DNA of 37,141 nt from Erysipelotrichaceae bacterium (GCA_021769225.1 JAETTH010000016.1:1-37141); one strand, 5' to 3'. Shown: positions 1-8,911, numbered from the stretch's first letter. Notes: a model not told the origin generated them from the sequence alone. Translations and numbers: made by a program.

Positions 1-133
1 AATAATAAATATAGTAAACTGAATATAGTTTAAATTAAGAGAAATTCAATCAAATTATAGATTAGTACTTAAGAATGTTGAAATCTAGGGAAATCCCCAG
101 CAAAAAAAACTCATACTAGACATAAGGTTCACC

Positions 134-162
134 TTGCGATCAGGAAAAGAGCATGATATAAT
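134..162 (+). promoter_or_regulatory. Sigma-A-type promoter of uvrC
   Basis: TTGCGA (134-139) and TATAAT (157-162) are separated by exactly 17 bases and lie just upstream of the uvrC ribosome binding site. An ATG at 134 in the uvrC frame would fall inside this promoter, which supports the downstream ATG at 191 as the real start. Confidence 0.75.
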
Positions 163-190
163 AGGAAAAGAAGATGAAAAGGAGAAAGAA

Positions 191-1981
191 ATGTTTAACA
201 TTGAAGCAGAATTAAAGAAACTTCCAGCAAAACCTGGAGTATATATTATGCATGATAAAGATGATAACATTATATATGTTGGAAAAGCCATTTCACTAAA
301 GAACCGTGTTCGTTCCTATTTTCGAAAAACGAACAAAACGGTTCGTATTCAGAATATGGTTTCTTTAATTGATCACTTTGAATATATTGTAACAGATAAT
401 GAAGCAGAAGCATTAATTTTAGAGTGTAATTTAATCAAAAAAAACAGACCAAAATTTAATGTTCTATTAAAAGACGATAAAACCTATCCATATATCAAAA
501 TTGAACTAAAAGATGATTTCCCCAATATCTATATTACAAGAAGAATTCAAAATGATGGAGCCAAATACTTTGGCCCTTATGCCAATCCAGGTAGTGCAAA
601 AGAAATGCTAGACTTTATCAAACAAAAATATAAAATAAGGCAATGTAGAAATTACAAAGGCAGATCAAGACCCTGTTTAAACTATCATATTAAGCGTTGT
701 CTCGCACCATGTATGGGATATATCTCGAAAGAAGAATATCAAAAACAAATTGACGAAATTATACTATTATTAGAAGGAAAAACAGATAAGATCATCAAAG
801 AACTAGAAATTCAAATGAAAGAAGCATCTCAAAAACTAGATTTTGAAAGTGCAGCCTATTTAAGAGATCGAAAACTTGCAATTGAAAGAATCTCTGAAAA
901 ACAAAAAGTATCCAACATCTCAGAAAATGACATTGATGTCATAGGCCTTGCAAGAAACGAAATTACAGTATGCATTGAAATCTTTTTTGTTAGAGGCAGT
1001 AAAATGATAGGAAGAGAACACTATTTCTTTGATGAACTAAAAGATGAAAAAGCAGAAGTAATTCTATCAGAATTTATCAAGCAATATTATATGCAATCCT
1101 TCAATTTACCACATAAAATTATGATGAGAGAAGTAGTGGAAGACAAAGAACTAATTGAAGCTTTCCTATCTGAAAAAGCTGGTAGAAAAGTAGAAATAAA
1201 AACACCACAAAAAGGAGAAAAATTAAGATTTGTAGAAATGGCAGAACAAAATGCAAAAGTAACATTAGAAAACAAATCAAAAGACAAATTTGAAGCATTA
1301 ACAGAATTAAAAGAAGTATTACAATTAGAAAAATTACCTAGGAAAATAGAAACATATGATATTTCCAATATAGCAGGAACTAATACAGTAGCAGGCATGT
1401 GTGTTATGCAAGATGGTATCATCAAAAAGAACCTATCAAGAAGATTTAAAATAAAAACAGTAGAAGGACAAGATGATCCAAGATGTATGCAAGAAGTAGT
1501 AGAAAGAAGATTGAAACACTCCATCGAGAATCCCAAAGGTGCATTTGGAGTCCTTCCTGATATCATTTTTGTGGATGGAGGAATTACAGAACTACGTGCG
1601 GTTAAAAGAGCAGTTCAGAAATATCATTTAGAAATACCAGTCTTTGGCATGGTAAAAAATGATAAACACACAACAAGGGCCTTAATTGATGAAGAAAGAA
1701 ATGAATTGCCACTATCAGAAAAATTAATGCTTCTTATTACAAACTTCCAAGACACAGTTCATAACACTGCAATTGAATATCATAAAAAAGTAAGAGGAAA
1801 ACAAATTACAAAATCAGGATTAGATGAAATATCGGGAATTGGAGAGGTAAAGAAAAAAGAATTATTAAAAACATTTGGTAGTATTAAAAAAATAGCAGAA
1901 GCACCAATCGAAGAAATTACAAAAATAAAAGGAATTAATGAAAAACTTGCTAGAAAAATAAAAGAAGAGCTCAATAAATAA
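191..1981 (+). CDS. uvrC: Excinuclease ABC subunit UvrC
   Basis: UvrC makes both incisions around a DNA lesion in nucleotide excision repair with UvrA and UvrB. The 596-residue product is family length. It has an N-terminal GIY-YIG nuclease domain (KPGVYIM, then IIYVGKA), a Cys cluster near residues 155-180, a UVR helix pair (around residues 195-230, DFESAAYLRD), an RNase H-like nuclease domain (ETYDISNIAGT, then IIFVDGG) and C-terminal helix-hairpin-helix motifs (ISGIGEVKKKELL). The ATG at 191 follows AAAAGGAGAAAG and a good promoter; the frame stays open 19 codons further upstream but those codons overlap the promoter. uvrA and uvrB are not in the window. Confidence 0.97.
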   Translation: MFNIEAELKKLPAKPGVYIMHDKDDNIIYVGKAISLKNRVRSYFRKTNKTVRIQNMVSLIDHFEYIVTDNEAEALILECNLIKKNRPKFNVLLKDDKTYPYIKIELKDDFPNIYITRRIQNDGAKYFGPYANPGSAKEMLDFIKQKYKIRQCRNYKGRSRPCLNYHIKRCLAPCMGYISKEEYQKQIDEIILLLEGKTDKIIKELEIQMKEASQKLDFESAAYLRDRKLAIERISEKQKVSNISENDIDVIGLARNEITVCIEIFFVRGSKMIGREHYFFDELKDEKAEVILSEFIKQYYMQSFNLPHKIMMREVVEDKELIEAFLSEKAGRKVEIKTPQKGEKLRFVEMAEQNAKVTLENKSKDKFEALTELKEVLQLEKLPRKIETYDISNIAGTNTVAGMCVMQDGIIKKNLSRRFKIKTVEGQDDPRCMQEVVERRLKHSIENPKGAFGVLPDIIFVDGGITELRAVKRAVQKYHLEIPVFGMVKNDKHTTRALIDEERNELPLSEKLMLLITNFQDTVHNTAIEYHKKVRGKQITKSGLDEISGIGEVKKKELLKTFGSIKKIAEAPIEEITKIKGINEKLARKIKEELNK

Positions 1982-2094
1982 AGAAAAAGTAGGAAAAAGA
2001 AAATACGATTTTATAAATAAAATGAAATCTTTTAACATATTTTCCTCCTAAAATGAATATACTTTTAATAGAAATATTTTAAGGGGGAGAAAAT

Positions 2095-2304
2095 ATGGAA
2101 TACACACAAGATGAGATTTTTAATATTAAGTATAATGAACAAAAAAATAGGATTGAAACAAAAAAGATAGGTATGCTTCAAAAAATAGGACAAGCTATTC
2201 GAAATAATAAATTTATTACAATGGTTGTAATCATGGCAATTATGATGAGCATTATTAATTCTATTATGATTTCTAATTTTTTTATTCTACTTAGTAGTTT
2301 ATAG
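2095..2304 (+). CDS. Small membrane protein of unknown function
   Basis: A 69-residue protein with a charged N-terminal half (about 40 residues) and one hydrophobic C-terminal helix of about 25 residues rich in Ile and Met (MVVIMAIMMSIINSIMI). The start has a very strong site, AAGGGGGAGA, 4 bases before ATG. It lies 113 bp downstream of uvrC and ends at a bidirectional terminator. I do not recognise the family. The strong ribosome site and the amphipathic-then-membrane layout argue that it is a real tail-anchored protein rather than a chance frame. Confidence 0.7.
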   Translation: MEYTQDEIFNIKYNEQKNRIETKKIGMLQKIGQAIRNNKFITMVVIMAIMMSIINSIMISNFFILLSSL

Positions 2305-2330
2305 AACTAAATAATAGATTTAAGTTAAAA

Positions 2331-2372
2331 AAGAACTAGTTTGAATTCATTTCAAACTAGTTCTTTTTCTTT
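2331..2372. terminator. Bidirectional rho-independent terminator
   Basis: A perfect 15-bp stem (2331-2345 with 2351-2365) encloses a 5-base loop, with a T-rich tail on the right and an A-rich run on the left. It sits between convergent genes and can serve both. Confidence 0.85.
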
Positions 2373-2406
2373 ATATATATTAAGAAATGTGTTGGTGGCA
2401 AATTAA

Positions 2407-3027
2407 TTATTCTTGAACAATAGAATATCCTGTTAAATCAGGTTTTTGAATCATTTCATCAGTAACCACATCAAGTTGAATAGTTCTTTTAATTACTGAA
2501 CCGTCTGAGGTTTCTAACTGTTCAGGAAATCCAGTTTGTTCATCAATTATGATAGTAAATATTGGGTTTCCTTCATTGGGAGATTGAACTTCTGCAATAA
2601 TCTTTCCATCTTGTTTACTAGCATCTTTAAATATATAAGAACTGTCTTCTTGGAAGTACTCAAGATAATCATCTAACCAAAGTGAAAAAAGAGTATCTTC
2701 TGCCTCTGTTTTTACTTTGGCTACTTTTGTCTCATAATTAATAAAAATTGTTTCATGAGTAGATAAGTCCTTCCAATAAAGTAATTCATCAGTTTTCATT
2801 AAAAATAAATTATCTTTCAAAAAGAAAGATGCTTGTTTCTGGATATTATTAATTGTTGATGTATAGGAACAAGATACATTATCAAGCTTTTGTGCTTTTT
2901 GTAAAGTTTTTAATACTTCTTCTCTAGAAACTCGATTCAACTGAAGTAATATACAAACAATAAGAAATGCAATAATAAGAATAATAGATATAATTAGAAA
3001 AATATTTAATGATTTCGACATTTTCAT
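2407..3027 (-). CDS. Membrane-anchored LolA-like protein, function unknown
   Basis: A 206-residue protein with a single N-terminal membrane helix (residues 9-29, rich in Ile and Leu) and no lipobox, followed by an extracytoplasmic domain. The domain has the look of LolA/DUF4412-type beta proteins: a measured-property stretch (KTDELLYWKDL), then NPIFTIIIDEQTGFPEQLE, the strand-turn pattern in which a conserved Gly-Phe-Pro follows a predicted strand. The similarity is weak, so this is a fold-level guess. The ATG is preceded by AAGGAG. It is 121 bp downstream of the Spo0A-like regulator on the same strand and may be co-transcribed with it. Confidence 0.7.
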   Translation of the reverse strand: MKMSKSLNIFLIISIILIIAFLIVCILLQLNRVSREEVLKTLQKAQKLDNVSCSYTSTINNIQKQASFFLKDNLFLMKTDELLYWKDLSTHETIFINYETKVAKVKTEAEDTLFSLWLDDYLEYFQEDSSYIFKDASKQDGKIIAEVQSPNEGNPIFTIIIDEQTGFPEQLETSDGSVIKRTIQLDVVTDEMIQKPDLTGYSIVQE

Positions 3028-3148
3028 GATATTTAGCTCCTTTATCTTATTTTTCTAATATATTAGTAGAATTTTATATATTACTAAATAATAATATCCT
3101 AATTGATATAATATTGCAAGAAAAGTGTAAAAAAGTGGAAAAATGCAA

Positions 3149-3868
3149 TTATATCTTTTCTAGCACAGTAGAAATAATTAATTTAGCTGTAGGTTTTATT
3201 TCAGAAGATAAAAGAAAATAATTTTTCAAAATAGAAAAATCAGATTCACAAAACATATACTCGATGGACTTATTAATATTAGACTTTATATTACTAGGTG
3301 TTTTATGATGAGCAGATCCAAGAGCACTGTAAACATATTTTTCTAAATTCTCTAATCCTTCTTTCGTATTCGAGTTATAAATCATTAAAATTGCTTCTAA
3401 TAAATATTGAGTTCCAATATGCTTTAAATTAAAACCTAAATAAGTTAATTCTCTTAAAATTTTCTCTCTAGATTGGCTATTAGTTTTCTCAATTCTTGCT
3501 TCCAAGATTAAAGTACTAATCTTCTGATAAGTAGTCACCATATCATCTGCTTTTAAAGCATAATTACTAACATAAGGATTCTTTATTGCCTTTTGCAATA
3601 AATCCGATTCACCAGTAATGACCATAATCTTAGGAATATGATTTAGTAACAATTTATCTATCTGATTTAAAATATCAAGTCCATTACAACCAGGCATTTT
3701 TAAATCTAAAATCAATAAGTCTACCCTATTGTGTGAAAGAATTTTTATTGTCTCTTTTCCTGATGTAGCAATGCCAATCAATCGTACAGCAGGTTCTTTT
3801 GTTAAAAGATAATTTACCAAAGATTTGGTGTAATAAATATTGTCATCAACAATTAATAGATTTACCAT
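3149..3868 (-). CDS. Spo0A-family response regulator (paralogue-like)
   Basis: The N-terminal receiver domain (about residues 1-120) has the acidic pair (IVDDN), the phospho-acceptor Asp in LLILDLKMPGCNG, Thr in VITGES, and Lys near residue 105. The C-terminal half resembles the Spo0A DNA-binding domain: HIGTQYLLEAILMIYN parallels its HIKGYLYLREAISMVYN, followed by an S-N-I-K-x-x-I-N-x-x-I-E helix and a final K-P-T-A-K-L-I. It diverges enough that it is probably a second Spo0A-like factor, not the master regulator; canonical spo0A normally lies next to spoIVB. The ATG at 3868 sits 8 bases from AAAGGAG; the ATG two codons earlier is too close. A 0A box lies upstream. Confidence 0.8.
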   Translation of the reverse strand: MVNLLIVDDNIYYTKSLVNYLLTKEPAVRLIGIATSGKETIKILSHNRVDLLILDLKMPGCNGLDILNQIDKLLLNHIPKIMVITGESDLLQKAIKNPYVSNYALKADDMVTTYQKISTLILEARIEKTNSQSREKILRELTYLGFNLKHIGTQYLLEAILMIYNSNTKEGLENLEKYVYSALGSAHHKTPSNIKSNINKSIEYMFCESDFSILKNYFLLSSEIKPTAKLIISTVLEKI

Positions 3869-3954
3869 AATCATTCTCCTTTTAAATCGTAGAAATGAAT
3901 CAATATGTCATAACTTATTAGTAGTATAACATATATTTCCATTTTTGGAAATAT

Positions 3955-3961
3955 TTCGACA
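3955..3961 (-). promoter_or_regulatory. 0A box upstream of the Spo0A-like regulator
   Basis: The minus strand reads TGTCGAA, the consensus Spo0A box. It is about 30 bases upstream of a TATACT -10 candidate (3923-3928, minus strand), which places it near -42, a position typical of Spo0A-activated promoters. An 8-bp inverted repeat (3933-3940 with 3947-3954) abuts it. Confidence 0.55.
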
Positions 3962-4023
3962 ATAAAAATTAACATAAAGGTAAAAGATACAAAAAGGAAA
4001 AGTAGAACAAATCTAAATAAAGC

Positions 4024-4052
4024 TGGAAAAATAGGAGAAAATATGATAAAAT
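4024..4052 (+). promoter_or_regulatory. Candidate promoter for the methyltransferase-RluA pair
   Basis: TGGAAA (4024-4029) and TAAAAT (4047-4052) are spaced by 17 bases, 30 bases upstream of the start codon. The -35 is weak. Confidence 0.45.
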
Positions 4053-4081
4053 AGAAAACAAGAAAAAAGGAGAAGAAAAAA

Positions 4082-4945
4082 ATGAAAATTGCAAGCGAAT
4101 GGAAAGATTATGAAATTCTAGACATGGCAAATGGAGAAAAATTAGAAAGATGGAAAGACATTATATTAGTAAGACCAGATCCCCAAATTATATGGAAAGA
4201 AAAAACATTCCCCAATAAGTGGAATAATGTAAATGCAAAGTATGTAAGAAGCAATACTGGTGGAGGAGCTTGGGAATACAAAAAAAGTATGCCTAAAAAC
4301 TGGCAAGTAAAATATAAGAATCTTACCTTTAATATTAAACCAATGGGATTTAAACATACAGGACTATTTCCAGAACAAGCTGTTAACTGGGATTGGATGA
4401 TAGAGAAAATAAAAAATGCAAAAAGAGAAATTAAAGTTCTAAACCTATTTGCATACACAGGAGGAGCAACAGTAGCTTGTCTTTCTGCAGGAGCATCTTG
4501 TTGTCATGTAGATAGCTCAAAAGGAATGGTAGCATGGGCAAAAGAAAATGTAATTTCATCAGGATTAGAAAAAGCAAAAGTTCGATACATTGTTGACGAT
4601 GTTATAAAATTTGTAAATCGTGAAATAAGAAGAGGAAACACTTATGATGCCATTATTATGGATCCACCTTCTTATGGAAGAGGAGCAAATGGAGAAGTAT
4701 GGAAATTTGAAGAAAACATATCTGACTTAGTAGCAATATGTATGCAAGTCTTATCAGATAAACCTTTATTTTTCCTAATCAATTCATACACAACAGGAAT
4801 TTCAAGTAAAGTACTAGAAGATATTTTACTATTAAATATGAACAAAAAATATAAAGGAAAACTATCTTCTGGTGAAATTGGATTACCAATGAGTGGATCA
4901 GCCTTAGTATTACCATGTGGAATTTATGGCAGATGGGAAGAATAA
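4082..4945 (+). CDS. Class I SAM-dependent methyltransferase (RlmI/RlmK-like)
   Basis: A 287-residue Rossmann methyltransferase of the COG1092 type, whose studied members methylate 23S rRNA. Motif I appears as NLFAYTGGATVA (around residues 120-131), an acidic residue ends the next strand (HVDSS), and the catalytic-site motif is MDPPSYGRG (around 195-203). The N-terminal third lacks a PUA domain, so substrate identity cannot be read off and no symbol is given. The start follows AAAGGAGAAG. The gene ends one base before the RluA-type gene starts, so the two RNA-modification genes form an operon. Confidence 0.85.
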   Translation: MKIASEWKDYEILDMANGEKLERWKDIILVRPDPQIIWKEKTFPNKWNNVNAKYVRSNTGGGAWEYKKSMPKNWQVKYKNLTFNIKPMGFKHTGLFPEQAVNWDWMIEKIKNAKREIKVLNLFAYTGGATVACLSAGASCCHVDSSKGMVAWAKENVISSGLEKAKVRYIVDDVIKFVNREIRRGNTYDAIIMDPPSYGRGANGEVWKFEENISDLVAICMQVLSDKPLFFLINSYTTGISSKVLEDILLLNMNKKYKGKLSSGEIGLPMSGSALVLPCGIYGRWEE

Positions 4946-4946
4946 T

Positions 4947-5633
4947 ATGGAAAAGTTAAATGTTATATATGAAGATAATCATATCATTGTAGTAGAAAAA
5001 ATGGTAAATATTCCATCACAGGCAGATAAAACAGGGGATTTAGATATGCTAACTCTTATAAAGCAATACATTAAAGAAAAATATCAAAAGCCAGGTAATG
5101 TATATTTAGGATTAATACACAGATTAGATCGACCGGTAGGTGGAGTCATGGTATTTGCGAAGACCTCAAAAGCAGCTGCAAGATTAAGCGAGCAAGTAAG
5201 AGAAAAAACTTTTAAGAAAAGATACTTAGTAATTGTAGATGGAAAACTTGAAGAAAAAGAAGGCGTTTGGGAAGATTATCTTTTAAAAAATGAGAAAACA
5301 AATACAAGTAAAGTAGTACCAGAAGGAACAAAAAATAGTAAATTAGCAAAACTTGATTACCAAGTATTAAAATATAACGAAGAAACAAATCTATCTTTAG
5401 TAAAAGTAAATCTTCATACAGGAAGACACCATCAAATTAGAGTACAATTTGCATCTAGAAATCATAGTATTTGTGGTGATCAAAAATATGGAACAAGAGG
5501 AAGAGGAAAGCAAATATCACTTTGGGCTTATGAACTAAGTATCCTTCATCCAATTACAAAACAAGAAATGACTTTTAAATGTCTTCCTAAAAAACAAGGA
5601 CCATGGGTAATATTAGAAAATGTTGAAATATAA
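4947..5633 (+). CDS. RluA-family pseudouridine synthase
   Basis: This 228-residue enzyme would isomerise uridine to pseudouridine in rRNA or tRNA. The catalytic motif is HRLDRPVGGVMVFAKTS with the essential Asp in R-L-D; most family members have T-S-G where this one has V-G-G, a variant seen in a sub-branch. The C-terminal LHTGRHHQIRVQFA motif is also diagnostic. The ATG at 4947 is chosen because it follows GGGAAG and directly abuts the upstream stop; the open frame extends 10 codons into the methyltransferase. The S4 domain is missing, as in the short RluA subgroup. Confidence 0.92.
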   Translation: MEKLNVIYEDNHIIVVEKMVNIPSQADKTGDLDMLTLIKQYIKEKYQKPGNVYLGLIHRLDRPVGGVMVFAKTSKAAARLSEQVREKTFKKRYLVIVDGKLEEKEGVWEDYLLKNEKTNTSKVVPEGTKNSKLAKLDYQVLKYNEETNLSLVKVNLHTGRHHQIRVQFASRNHSICGDQKYGTRGRGKQISLWAYELSILHPITKQEMTFKCLPKKQGPWVILENVEI

Positions 5634-5665
5634 AAGAAGACTTTAATAGAGAGTTTTCTTTTTTT
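5634..5665 (+). terminator. Rho-independent terminator after the RluA-type gene
   Basis: A 9-bp stem (5634-5642 with 5652-5660, one G-T pair) is followed by a run of T. It separates the RNA-modification operon from agr. Confidence 0.75.
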
Positions 5666-5742
5666 ATGCGTGTTTATAAAACAATCAAAAACATTTATAA
5701 AATATAAAAGTAAAAATTTTATGAAGAAAATAAATCTTTTCA

Positions 5743-5748
5743 TATAAT
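5743..5748 (+). promoter_or_regulatory. -10 element of agrB
   Basis: TATAAT lies 61 bases before the agrB start with no good -35 at normal spacing, as expected if an activator such as AgrA is needed. A near-match to a 0A box (AGTCGAA, 5762-5768) lies downstream of it. No clear LytTR direct repeat was seen. Confidence 0.45.
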
Positions 5749-5809
5749 GCTTTGAGGAAAAAGTCGAAAAAAATATAAAATGAGTTCATAGAAAAAAGAG
5801 GGGAACAAA

Positions 5810-6424
5810 ATGATAGATAAAATTTGTTTATTCCTGACAAACAAGATAAAAGCAAAATCACCTGATATCGATCAAGAAAGACTAGAAATCATAAATTACG
5901 GACTACAACTCTTTATTGGTGAAATACCTAAAATATTTATTATTATAGCAATTGCTTTTTTCTTAGGTGTCGGATGGCTCACATTATTGGCCTATATTTT
6001 AATTTTACCTTATCGATCAGCTTCAGGAGGATTTCATCTAAAAACACATATTGGATGTATCATAGGAAGTACAATCTTCTTTTGTGGAAATGCAATGATA
6101 AGTAAAACAATTACTCTAGAGCCAATATATCGAATTCTATTAATTGGTATTACATTTATATTTAGCATAATTATGATAAAACTATATGCACCAGCAGATA
6201 CAGAAAATGTACCAATTATAAGTAAAAAGGAAAGAAAAAAGAAACAGATTATTTCATATATTACAATGACACTTACTCTAATAGCAGCAATAATCGTGCC
6301 AGATCAAACAATTTCAAATATATTATTATTTGGAACAATATTACAAAGTTTAGCAATCTCAAGAATTGTATATAAATTAACAAATAATCAATATGGACAC
6401 GAGACTTATATAGAACAAGTATAA
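5810..6424 (+). CDS. agrB: AgrB, peptide-processing membrane protease
   Basis: AgrB cleaves the AgrD precursor at its C-terminus and helps form the cyclic autoinducer. The 204-residue product has several membrane helices and the family signature R-S-A-S-G-G-F-H followed by Cys: His76 and Cys83 are separated by six residues, the same spacing as the catalytic His77/Cys84 pair of Staphylococcus aureus AgrB. The ATG follows AGAGGGGAAC. A hairpin and then agrD follow 77 bp downstream. Confidence 0.93.
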   Translation: MIDKICLFLTNKIKAKSPDIDQERLEIINYGLQLFIGEIPKIFIIIAIAFFLGVGWLTLLAYILILPYRSASGGFHLKTHIGCIIGSTIFFCGNAMISKTITLEPIYRILLIGITFIFSIIMIKLYAPADTENVPIISKKERKKKQIISYITMTLTLIAAIIVPDQTISNILLFGTILQSLAISRIVYKLTNNQYGHETYIEQV

Positions 6425-6438
6425 ATTATTGTGTTAAT

Positions 6439-6468
6439 AAAAGTATTAGCCGGCAACATACTTTTTAT
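6439..6468 (+). terminator. Hairpin between agrB and agrD
   Basis: AAAAGTAT (6439-6446) pairs with 6458-6465 and is followed by TTATTA. It could be a weak terminator or an RNA-processing/stability hairpin that sets the AgrB:AgrD ratio. Confidence 0.5.
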
Positions 6469-6501
6469 TATATAAATTTAACAAAAGAAAGGGGAAGTCC
6501 T

Positions 6502-6621
6502 ATGTTAAAATTATTAGCAAAAGTTGCTGAAAAATATGCAAAAGCTACCAATACTGCATGTATAATCATTGGTGCTTTTCATCAACCAAAGATGCCAGCA
6601 TCTTTAATTAAAAAAGATTAA
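6502..6621 (+). CDS. agrD: AgrD, cyclic autoinducer peptide precursor
   Basis: A 39-residue peptide. Residues 1-15 form an amphipathic helix (LKLLAKVAEKYAKA), followed by Thr-Asn-Thr-Ala-Cys20 and a hydrophobic stretch CIIIGAF, then the recognition tail HQPKMPASL, which matches the Q/E-P-K-x-P pattern of AgrD tails. Cys20 would form the thiolactone; the ring end is uncertain, at Gly24 for a five-residue ring or later. The ATG follows AAAGGGGAAG. Too short for most gene finders, but position after agrB and sequence together are convincing. Confidence 0.9.
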   Translation: MLKLLAKVAEKYAKATNTACIIIGAFHQPKMPASLIKKD

Positions 6622-6682
6622 TTAAATTAATAAGTAGATAAAATTTGGAAAAAATAAAGAAAAAACCTAAAAGTTACATATA

Positions 6683-6717
6683 AGCAAGATAGATTCGACA
6701 CTATCTTGCTATTTTTT
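6683..6717. terminator. Terminator between agrD and agrC
   Basis: A 10-bp stem AGCAAGATAG (6683-6692) with 6701-6710 and a T-rich tail. It ends agrBD and may also stop read-through from the convergent agrAC unit. The loop contains TTCGACA, probably by chance. Confidence 0.75.
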
Positions 6718-6795
6718 ATGAAATGAATAATAGAATAAAAGAGATATTAGAATAAACTAATATCTCTTTACTTTTTTATAGAATAGTTTTGTTTA

Positions 6796-8164
6796 TTAAG
6801 TTAAATAAATTTCTAATTGCTGTTTAAAGAATTTATCATCTTTAGAAGTATATAAGTTTAAATTTTTACTCTTCGATAAAATCCTTCTTACTTCCCATAA
6901 TCCTAATCCATGAGAAGTTTTGGCATCTTCTGTCTTTTTAGAAGTGAAACCTTTCTCAAAAATCTTTTCTGTATCAACATCTTTATTGATATAAGTATTT
7001 TCAACAATTACCAATTGTCTTGGAGAAGTACCATCTTTTCTAATAATTAAATTAATTAGTTTTTCATCACATTGAGAAGCTGCTTCTATAGCATTATCCA
7101 TCAAAATTGCAAGAACTTTAGTAAAATCATAAATTTTCATCTTAATTTCATTTAAATCTAAGAAAATCTCAAAACTAATACGAATTCCTAATTCATCAGC
7201 TTTATAATATTTATTTGTTAACAGACTATAAACTGCAGGATGATTAATAACATTGGGATTTAACATAGTCAAATTATTAACTCTAGTGCAATCATCTTGA
7301 AGCTGAGAATAATATACTTTTAATCCTTTCATATCTTCTGATTGAACATATCCGGCCAATCGTCTGAACAATATTTTGAAAATCATGTCGAAAAGCTCTA
7401 ATATTATCATGAAGAATACTTAATGTTCGATTATACTGTTTTGTTTGTTCAAGATCTCTAGTCGTAATTTCTAATTGCGTCGTTCTTATTAAGCTAAAAA
7501 TACTGATAACAAAATAAGATACTAATGAAATTAAGCTAAGTAAAACAATCATAAAAGGTAATTTATCATTATAAAATGTAATTAAGTAAATTTGTGCTCC
7601 CATAGATATTAAAGCTAAAATAAAATTGCAAATAAGTAATATTTTACTTTTCCTATCAAAAATATCTGGAATGACTAGTTTAGAAAACTTTAACTTTTTG
7701 TAAATCAAATAAATTACAAAAATTAAAGTATAAACACTAATCATGATAGCTAGTCTAAAAAGTGGAGTTGACAAAGCTGTTTCATAAGACATATTAAAAA
7801 TAACGAAGAAAAATTTTGAGATAAGACTTTCAACTAAAACAATACAAATAGTTGGAATCACTTCTGATAAAATTGCTTTTAATACCGTAGTATGAAAAAC
7901 AAAGTAAATAAAAATTGGAAGAAGGATCATGTTGATAATTGAAGCTATTTGTTTTGGAAGTATAATATTTAGTATAATACTCCAAAGTGATAAAACAACA
8001 ATGTAAAAAAGTTTTCTTTTTTTTGTTGCTGAAAGATTTAGCACGGTTGTAAATAACAACATGCTAACAGTAGCTTCTAAAAAAGTTAAAGGAGTGATAA
8101 TGATATTAGTTAGCCACCTATTTGGCGTGGTTAAAGCTGTCCAAATTGTTTGAAAAATTTCCAT
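6796..8164 (-). pseudogene. agrC: agrC-type sensor histidine kinase, frameshifted
   Basis: AgrC senses the AgrD-derived peptide and phosphorylates AgrA. The frame from 8164 encodes about six membrane helices, a linker and the phospho-acceptor box (FRHDFQNIV). It then shifts at 7352-7357, where GGCCGG holds one base more than the frame needs, and ends after 290 residues. The -1 frame continues with GYVQSEDMKG, the N-box DNAIEAASQ and the G-box GLGLWEV, ending at 6796. Removing one base gives a 455-residue kinase of normal length, with the expected T-I-G-G-Y at the junction. It may be a true null allele, a reversible change or a sequence error. Its start overlaps agrA by 47 bp. Confidence 0.85.
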
Positions 8165-8855
8165 GATTTTTTAAAACCTCCATAAATTTATTTTTATATT
8201 TAGGACCAATATAGCATTGACTTTGGTCATTAAACGAAATTGTATTAGTATTTATATCAATATTTGATATTTTATTAATATTTACAATATAGGATTTATG
8301 ACAACGGACAAAATTGTCTGGTAAACTGGAGTTGATTTTAGTAAAAGAGCTATATAGTTCATGATTAGTAAACGCTGTACATAAAACCAATTTCATACCA
8401 TCACGCTTGATATATAGAATATCATTGGGGTTTATAATCGTAGAGTTTACTTTAATAAAGTTCTGGCTAAATCTTGTTATATCTTCAAAAACACGTATAA
8501 TTGTTTCTTCTAATCTTTCAGGAGTAATAGGCTTGGCTAGATAATCAAAAGTCTTGACCTTATAAGCAAGCATGGCATATTCTAAATGACCAGTAGTAAA
8601 GATAAGATAGAGCTCCTTGTTAATTGTTCTTACCTTTTTGGCTACTTCAATTCCTGAAATATTATCTTTCAAATTAATATCTAGTAATAAAACATCTACC
8701 TTGTTTTGTCTAATATGTTCGATTAGTTCTTGTGCATTTGTGGTGACAAAGGAAACATAAGCATCAAAGTCATGTTTTAGAAAAATAAATTCTAACATTT
8801 TAGTAGTCTGTTTTAAGATGTTAGAATTGTCATCACATAAAACAAAATTTAACAT
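8118..8855 (-). CDS. agrA: AgrA-type LytTR response regulator
   Basis: A 245-residue response regulator with an N-terminal receiver domain (residues 1-120: CDDN acidic patch, acceptor Asp in LLLDINLKDNISGIEVA, Thr/Lys in FTTGHLEYAML and DYLAKPI) and a C-terminal LytTR DNA-binding domain (residues 140-235, with VRCHKSYIVNINKI). In agr systems it activates the agrBD promoter. The ATG follows GGAGGATAAAG. It is the promoter-proximal gene of a two-gene unit with agrC. Confidence 0.92.
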   Translation of the reverse strand: MLNFVLCDDNSNILKQTTKMLEFIFLKHDFDAYVSFVTTNAQELIEHIRQNKVDVLLLDINLKDNISGIEVAKKVRTINKELYLIFTTGHLEYAMLAYKVKTFDYLAKPITPERLEETIIRVFEDITRFSQNFIKVNSTIINPNDILYIKRDGMKLVLCTAFTNHELYSSFTKINSSLPDNFVRCHKSYIVNINKISNIDINTNTISFNDQSQCYIGPKYKNKFMEVLKNHGNFSNNLDSFNHAK

Positions 8856-8911
8856 ATCTTTATCCTCCGTGTAATATATATAAATATAATAAAATAAATC
8901 ATTTTACAAAC

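Noticed and set aside
134..190. Upstream ATG extending UvrC by 19 residues
   Set aside because: It overlaps the -35 of a good promoter and has no ribosome site; ATG 191 has both family match and AAAAGGAGAAAG.
6694..6700. TTCGACA (0A box-like) in the terminator loop between agrD and agrC
   Set aside because: Inside a terminator between convergent genes, not near a promoter; likely chance.
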